NCBI RefSeq assembly: GCF_009192775.1
Contig: NZ_VTFX01000004.1
Coordinates: 124,001-188,000, forward strand
Origin: Arthrobacter yangruifuii
GTDB lineage: Bacteria > Actinomycetota > Actinomycetes > Actinomycetales > Micrococcaceae
DNA: 64,000 nucleotides
Direction of reading: 5' to 3'
Positions 60,153-64,000 of the stretch are shown piece by piece. The translations under genes and the position numbers were made by a program. Position 1 is the first letter of the stretch. Each line of letters opens with the position of its first letter. A model generated the notes under the pieces. It did not search any database. It had not been told where the DNA came from and worked only from the letters and a program-made list of their open reading frames with translations.

Positions 60153-61697
60153 TTAGGGATCCGTGCCGGCGATGGTTCGCACCGGCAGGTCGCGGGCATC
60201 CACCGGGCCCTGGTCCAGCCGGAACGGGGGATACTCGTCGCGCAGCAGCGCCGTGTAGGCCAGCACCCGGTAGGACCACCGCTGCAGTCCCATCACCAGG
60301 TCGAACAGCGGACGCGGGTAGCGGCCGGTGAAAAGCAGGGCCACGGCGGCCACCAGCACCAGCAGGGCGAGCAGGGAAACGCCGACGGTCCAGCTGCCCG
60401 CCGAGCGCAGGCTTTCGGCGGCCGGGTCCGTTGCCCAGTTCATCGCCCCGTCCCAGTCCCAGTTGCCGGCCTGCCGGACCATGACGTACCCCGAACCGCT
60501 GAACGCGCCGACGATCAGCGCCTGCGGGAGAACCAGCAGCCACCACTTCACCAGCACCAGCCCGCGGGACAGATGCTCCGGATACGTCACGTCGAAGTCC
60601 GCCGGATAGTCGGTCCGCTCAAGGCTGAAGGGCGGATACCGGTCCGTGCCCAGGACTCCGTTGGCATAAAAGGCCACCCGCCAGCTCCACCGGATTACCC
60701 CTACATTGAAATCGAAGAGGGCCCGTGGATAGCGGGTGGTGAAGAGGATCGCGAAACCGGCAACAAGGGTCGCCACTGCGAAGGCAATCCAGAGGAAGGC
60801 GAGCAGGAGGTAATGCGGGATGGCCAGGAACCACTTCACCAGCCACAGCCAGCGGGACAGTCCCGGATCCAGTTCCCCGTAAAGCCGGGCCGGGTAAGGC
60901 GCACCGGATCTTCCTGCGGTCAGCTGTTCCGCCCTGGCCGGCGTGTACGCCGGCGCGGCTGCTGCCGCCGGAGCCGCGGCATGACCGTAGGGTCCGTGGC
61001 CTCCTTCCGGGCCCGGATACCCGCCCGCCGCCGGATGGGGTCCGCCGCCTTTGCGGCCGGTGAGGATGCCGGCGAGGATCAGCGCTATGCCGCCGAGCAC
61101 CAGGACGACGGCGCCGAGGATGAGCCATCCTGCCAGCGGGCCCAGCACCTCCACGCGCACGCCCGCCTGCAGATCGGCCGTAACCCGGGGCGCGGCGTCG
61201 GCGTTCATCACGACGACGGTCCAGTTCCCTTCCTGCAGCGGCCAGTCAATCTCCCGGGTGCCCGGCCCTTCGGAGGAGGCGGCCCAGAAATCCTGGAGCC
61301 CCGGCGGGGCGGGGATGCCGGCACCCGCGGTCTCCTCATACTCCGCGGAGAACGGGTCAAAGCGCACATCGCCGAGCTGTGAGTGCGGCACGCCGGCCAG
61401 GTACCGGTCGACGTCGGCCCGGGCGGCAATCCCGATGAACAGCTCGCCGTCCGGAGCGGTGCCCCGGATCTGCACCCTGCCGACGTTGTCCCCGGCGCTG
61501 ATTCCGTTGATGTCGACGTCGTCACTGATCAGGGCATAGGTGCCCACGCTGTAGGTCTCTTCGGGAACGGACAGGTAGCCGTTTTCGGACTGGCCTGTCG
61601 CCAGGATGCCCACGGCAGCGGCAGCGGCCCCTGCGGTGAGCCCGGCCAGAAGCAGCAGGGAACCAATGACGATCAGAGCGATTCTGCCGGCATTCAT
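60153..61697 (-). CDS. DUF4389-repeat membrane protein
   Basis: 514 residues. A signal-anchor helix (IALIVIGSLLLLAGLTAGAA) is followed by an extracellular domain to about 175, a second helix, a Gly/Pro/Ala linker, and two DUF4389 repeats (LSRWLWLVKWFLAIPHYLLL ... RYPRALFDFNVGVIRWSWRV and RGLVLVKWWLLVLPQALIVG ... RYPRPLFDLVMGLQRWSYRV), each with two helices. Function unknown; common in actinobacteria. Confidence 0.9.
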   Translation of the reverse strand: MNAGRIALIVIGSLLLLAGLTAGAAAAAVGILATGQSENGYLSVPEETYSVGTYALISDDVDINGISAGDNVGRVQIRGTAPDGELFIGIAARADVDRYLAGVPHSQLGDVRFDPFSAEYEETAGAGIPAPPGLQDFWAASSEGPGTREIDWPLQEGNWTVVVMNADAAPRVTADLQAGVRVEVLGPLAGWLILGAVVLVLGGIALILAGILTGRKGGGPHPAAGGYPGPEGGHGPYGHAAAPAAAAAPAYTPARAEQLTAGRSGAPYPARLYGELDPGLSRWLWLVKWFLAIPHYLLLAFLWIAFAVATLVAGFAILFTTRYPRALFDFNVGVIRWSWRVAFYANGVLGTDRYPPFSLERTDYPADFDVTYPEHLSRGLVLVKWWLLVLPQALIVGAFSGSGYVMVRQAGNWDWDGAMNWATDPAAESLRSAGSWTVGVSLLALLVLVAAVALLFTGRYPRPLFDLVMGLQRWSYRVLAYTALLRDEYPPFRLDQGPVDARDLPVRTIAGTDP

Positions 61698-61729
61698 AAC
61701 TGTGCCCTTCGCTCAAGCGAGGCGGAAAA

Positions 61730-63130
61730 CTAGAAGTTGATCATGTGGCCGGTCAATCCGTGGAAGGCTTCCTGCAGGGCCTCGCTCAGGGTGGGGTGGG
61801 TATGCACATTGCGGGCCAGCTCATGGGCAGTCAGGTCCCATTTCTGCGCCAGCGTCAGTTCAGGCAGCAGCTCGGAAACATCCGGTCCGATCAGATGACC
61901 GCCCAGCAGCTCCAGGTGCTCCTTGTCCGCCACGAGCTTCACGAAGCCCACCGGTTCCCCCAGCCCGTGTGCCTTGCCGTTGGCGGTGAACGGGAAGGTG
62001 CTCACCACGACGTCGTGCCCTTCGTCGCGTGCCTGCTGTTCGGTGAGTCCAAAGCTGGCCACCTGCGGCTGGCAGAACGTGGCACGCGGCATCATGCGGT
62101 AGTCGCCCAGCGGAAGGGTTTCCGCCTTGCCGATGGTTTCGGCAGCCACTACCCCCATCGCCTCCGCCACGTGGGCGAGCTGCAGCTTGGCGGTGATGTC
62201 CCCGATGGCATAAATGTGCGGGACATTGGTGCGCATGTACTCGTCGATCCCGATGGCCCCGCGCTCCGTCAGCTGCACCCCGGTCTTTTCCAGGCCGTAG
62301 CCCTCCGTCCGCGGGGCGAATCCGATGGACATCATGACCCGGTCCGCTTCGATGCTCCCCTCCCTGCCGTCCTTGTCCGTATAGGTGACGGTGACGGACG
62401 AGCCGTTGTCCTTTACCGTTTCCACCTTGGTGGAGGTCAGGATGGGGATGCCGAGTTTCTTGTACTGCTTGGCGATTTCCTTGGAGACATCCGCATCCTC
62501 ATTGGGCAGCGCCCGGTCCATGAATTCGATGATGGTGACGTCCACGCCGTAGCTTCGGTGCACATAGCCGAATTCCATCCCGATGGCACCCGCACCGACG
62601 ATCACTATTTTCTTCGGCAGGTCACGTTCCATGATCTGCTTTTCGTAGGTGACCACGTTCTCACTCAGTTCGACGCCGGGAAGCAGCCGCACATAGGTGC
62701 CGGTGGCGATGATCGCGTTGTCGAAGGTGATGGTCTCGGTGCCGCCTTTGGCCAGGTCCACTTCGATGGTGTGGCCATCGGAAAAAACGCCGTGGCCGTC
62801 ATACTCCGTGATCTTGTTCTTCTTCATGAGGAAATGGACGCCTTTGACCCGGCCGTCGGCCACCTGGCGGCTGCGGTCAAAGGCAGCCCCGTAGTCGAAG
62901 CCGACCTCGCCGGTCATGCCGAAGGTTTTCGCCTGGTTGGTGAAGATCTGCGCCAGTTCGGCATTGCGGAGCAACGCCTTGGACGGGATGCACCCCACGT
63001 TGAGGCAGACACCGCCCCAGTATTTCTCCTCGATGATGGCTGTCCTCAAACCCAGCTGCGCGGCACGGATTGCTGCCACATAGCCGCCCGGTCCGGCCCC
63101 GAGGACCGCGACGTCGTAATGTTCGCTCAT
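61730..63130 (-). CDS. lpdA: dihydrolipoyl dehydrogenase
   Basis: 466 residues from ATG 63130 after AAGGAGAG. FAD loop [21 protein letters not shown], redox pair [16 protein letters not shown] loop [20 protein letters not shown] and the dimer-interface [13 protein letters not shown] with the catalytic His-Glu. It reoxidises lipoyl groups of pyruvate, 2-oxoglutarate or branched-chain dehydrogenase complexes. No E1/E2 genes are adjacent. Confidence 0.96.
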   Translation of the reverse strand: MSEHYDVAVLGAGPGGYVAAIRAAQLGLRTAIIEEKYWGGVCLNVGCIPSKALLRNAELAQIFTNQAKTFGMTGEVGFDYGAAFDRSRQVADGRVKGVHFLMKKNKITEYDGHGVFSDGHTIEVDLAKGGTETITFDNAIIATGTYVRLLPGVELSENVVTYEKQIMERDLPKKIVIVGAGAIGMEFGYVHRSYGVDVTIIEFMDRALPNEDADVSKEIAKQYKKLGIPILTSTKVETVKDNGSSVTVTYTDKDGREGSIEADRVMMSIGFAPRTEGYGLEKTGVQLTERGAIGIDEYMRTNVPHIYAIGDITAKLQLAHVAEAMGVVAAETIGKAETLPLGDYRMMPRATFCQPQVASFGLTEQQARDEGHDVVVSTFPFTANGKAHGLGEPVGFVKLVADKEHLELLGGHLIGPDVSELLPELTLAQKWDLTAHELARNVHTHPTLSEALQEAFHGLTGHMINF

Positions 63131-63224
63131 GGGAACCAACTCTCCTTGCCTGGGGTGCGGGAAAATGCCGAGCCGGCTTAAGGCTCTCACGCGGTGCGGC
63201 TGGGGGCACGGGTGCCCGGAAGCT

Positions 63225-64000
63225 TCAGACGTAGCCCCGGTACCCGGACCAGGCAAGGCGCCGCTCCGGGAAGGGATCCGACTCGATCCGGTCGAGCTTG
63301 TCGAATACCCGGGTGTGCCGGTGGAACTCGTCATAGGCGGGCCACCCGGCGCCCGGGTGGGAGTGCTTGGCAAGGCTCAGCAGCGAGCCCTGGAACCGTT
63401 CGGACAGGGCCTTCAGGTTCCCGGTTCCGCCCAGCAGGGTCAAGGCCCTCGCCGTCCCGGTGTTGATGTCTCCGAACATCACCGGCACATCGAAGGAATG
63501 GGTGGCGCCGAACCCGAGAAGGTTCATTGCCGGCGTTGCATAGTCATAGCGGTATGACCACGTGGGGGCAATGCGGGAGTGCCCCTCGGCCACCATCTGG
63601 CTCGGATACCAGAACACCAGGTCGCCGCTGATCTCCACGGACCGCCTGCGGGAAGGGTATCCGGGATAGGCAGCAACGACCCGGTCCCGGGCCAGCGGAT
63701 CAGTGCCCGCAAACATCTTTTCGATCCGTTCGGGAGTGGAAGGCAGGATGTTGGAGACCTTGGCAAAAAGCGCGCCTTCCTGTGCCATGGTTCCCAGCAC
63801 GAGGGGAACGGGAAGGGATTCACCGGCCAGGAAGGCGTCAATCGGATGCCGGGGCAGGAAATCCCCGTCAATGACCGGAGAGACGCTGAGCGATCCTGGT
63901 TGCTTGACCGGGCCGATCTTCGTTGTCAGTTTCCGGGTGGCATTCACCAGCTTGGCCGCCGGCATGGTGGTCAGGGCCTCCACGGCTGCCGAGGCGGGAA
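63225..64000 (-). CDS. type-B carboxylesterase/lipase, C-terminal part (runs off the window)
   Basis: At least 258 residues in frame to the window edge; no start is assigned. [30 protein letters not shown] is the pre-catalytic strand of PnbA-type esterases, and [16 protein letters not shown] holds the catalytic His. The Ser and the Glu/Asp member of the triad lie beyond the edge or before this part. It hydrolyses carboxylic esters; cytoplasmic or exported status is not visible. Confidence 0.85.
   Translation of the reverse strand, partial: PASAAVEALTTMPAAKLVNATRKLTTKIGPVKQPGSLSVSPVIDGDFLPRHPIDAFLAGESLPVPLVLGTMAQEGALFAKVSNILPSTPERIEKMFAGTDPLARDRVVAAYPGYPSRRRSVEISGDLVFWYPSQMVAEGHSRIAPTWSYRYDYATPAMNLLGFGATHSFDVPVMFGDINTGTARALTLLGGTGNLKALSERFQGSLLSLAKHSHPGAGWPAYDEFHRHTRVFDKLDRIESDPFPERRLAWSGYRGYV

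Noticed and set aside
61745-63181. 478-codon open frame opposite lpdA, and a similar one at 17527-19092 opposite quiC
   Set aside because: Both are antisense shadows of clear genes.

Overview
The window is high-GC actinobacterial DNA. Gene content (rpsA followed by an Eis-type acetyltransferase and polA, Pit, QuiC/QsuD, mycothiol-type DinB enzyme, DUF4389, LpdA) and many leaderless starts (TANNNT six or seven bases before ATG/GTG) point to an Arthrobacter-like member of the Micrococcaceae. No rRNA, tRNA, CRISPR array, transposase or integrase was recognised.

Layout. (1) 1-26.4 kb is ordinary chromosomal backbone: LacI-type tail, rpsA, Eis-like acetyltransferase, polA, two small enzymes, an old yellow enzyme, a phosphate transporter coupled to a small membrane protein, an MFS exporter with an added C-terminal Ig-like module, Hsp20, a gadB-gadC-glsA operon (glutamine to glutamate to GABA with antiport), a quinate/shikimate module (qsuD-like dehydrogenase, quiC dehydratase, IclR regulator, divergent ShiA-like transporter), an ABC1 kinase and a GH3 glucosidase. 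(2) 26.4-50.6 kb is an accessory region of mostly single-gene units of mixed orientation: SdpI, a stand-alone PheS-like ligase, TetR/DUF998, ABC exporter, TipA-like regulator, DUF2268 protease, HEPN and SIR2 proteins, ECF sigma pair, RCC1 propeller, SUMF1 fold, GNATs, DUF2332, GntR/membrane pair, several broken genes. (3) 50.7-64 kb returns to backbone: MerR, DUF3060 lipoprotein, APC permease, a four-gene glycosyltransferase cluster, thioesterase, DUF4389 protein, LpdA and a carboxylesterase running off the edge.

The main observation is in region 2. The units are separated by variants of one asymmetric site, close to GTAAGCCGATCCCTCACCG, nearly always in the same orientation (about twenty by eye). 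One unit (small membrane protein) occurs twice at about 97% identity, and both copies begin and end at this site; a DUF1905-like gene tail begins directly beside one of the ends. Most units carry their own leaderless promoter. This looks like a cassette array built by a site-specific process whose recombinase is not in the window.

Several otherwise intact genes carry single-base disruptions (pit, a GT4 glycosyltransferase, a GNAT, a small gene with TGA for Trp). Some may be assembly indels and should be checked against reads.
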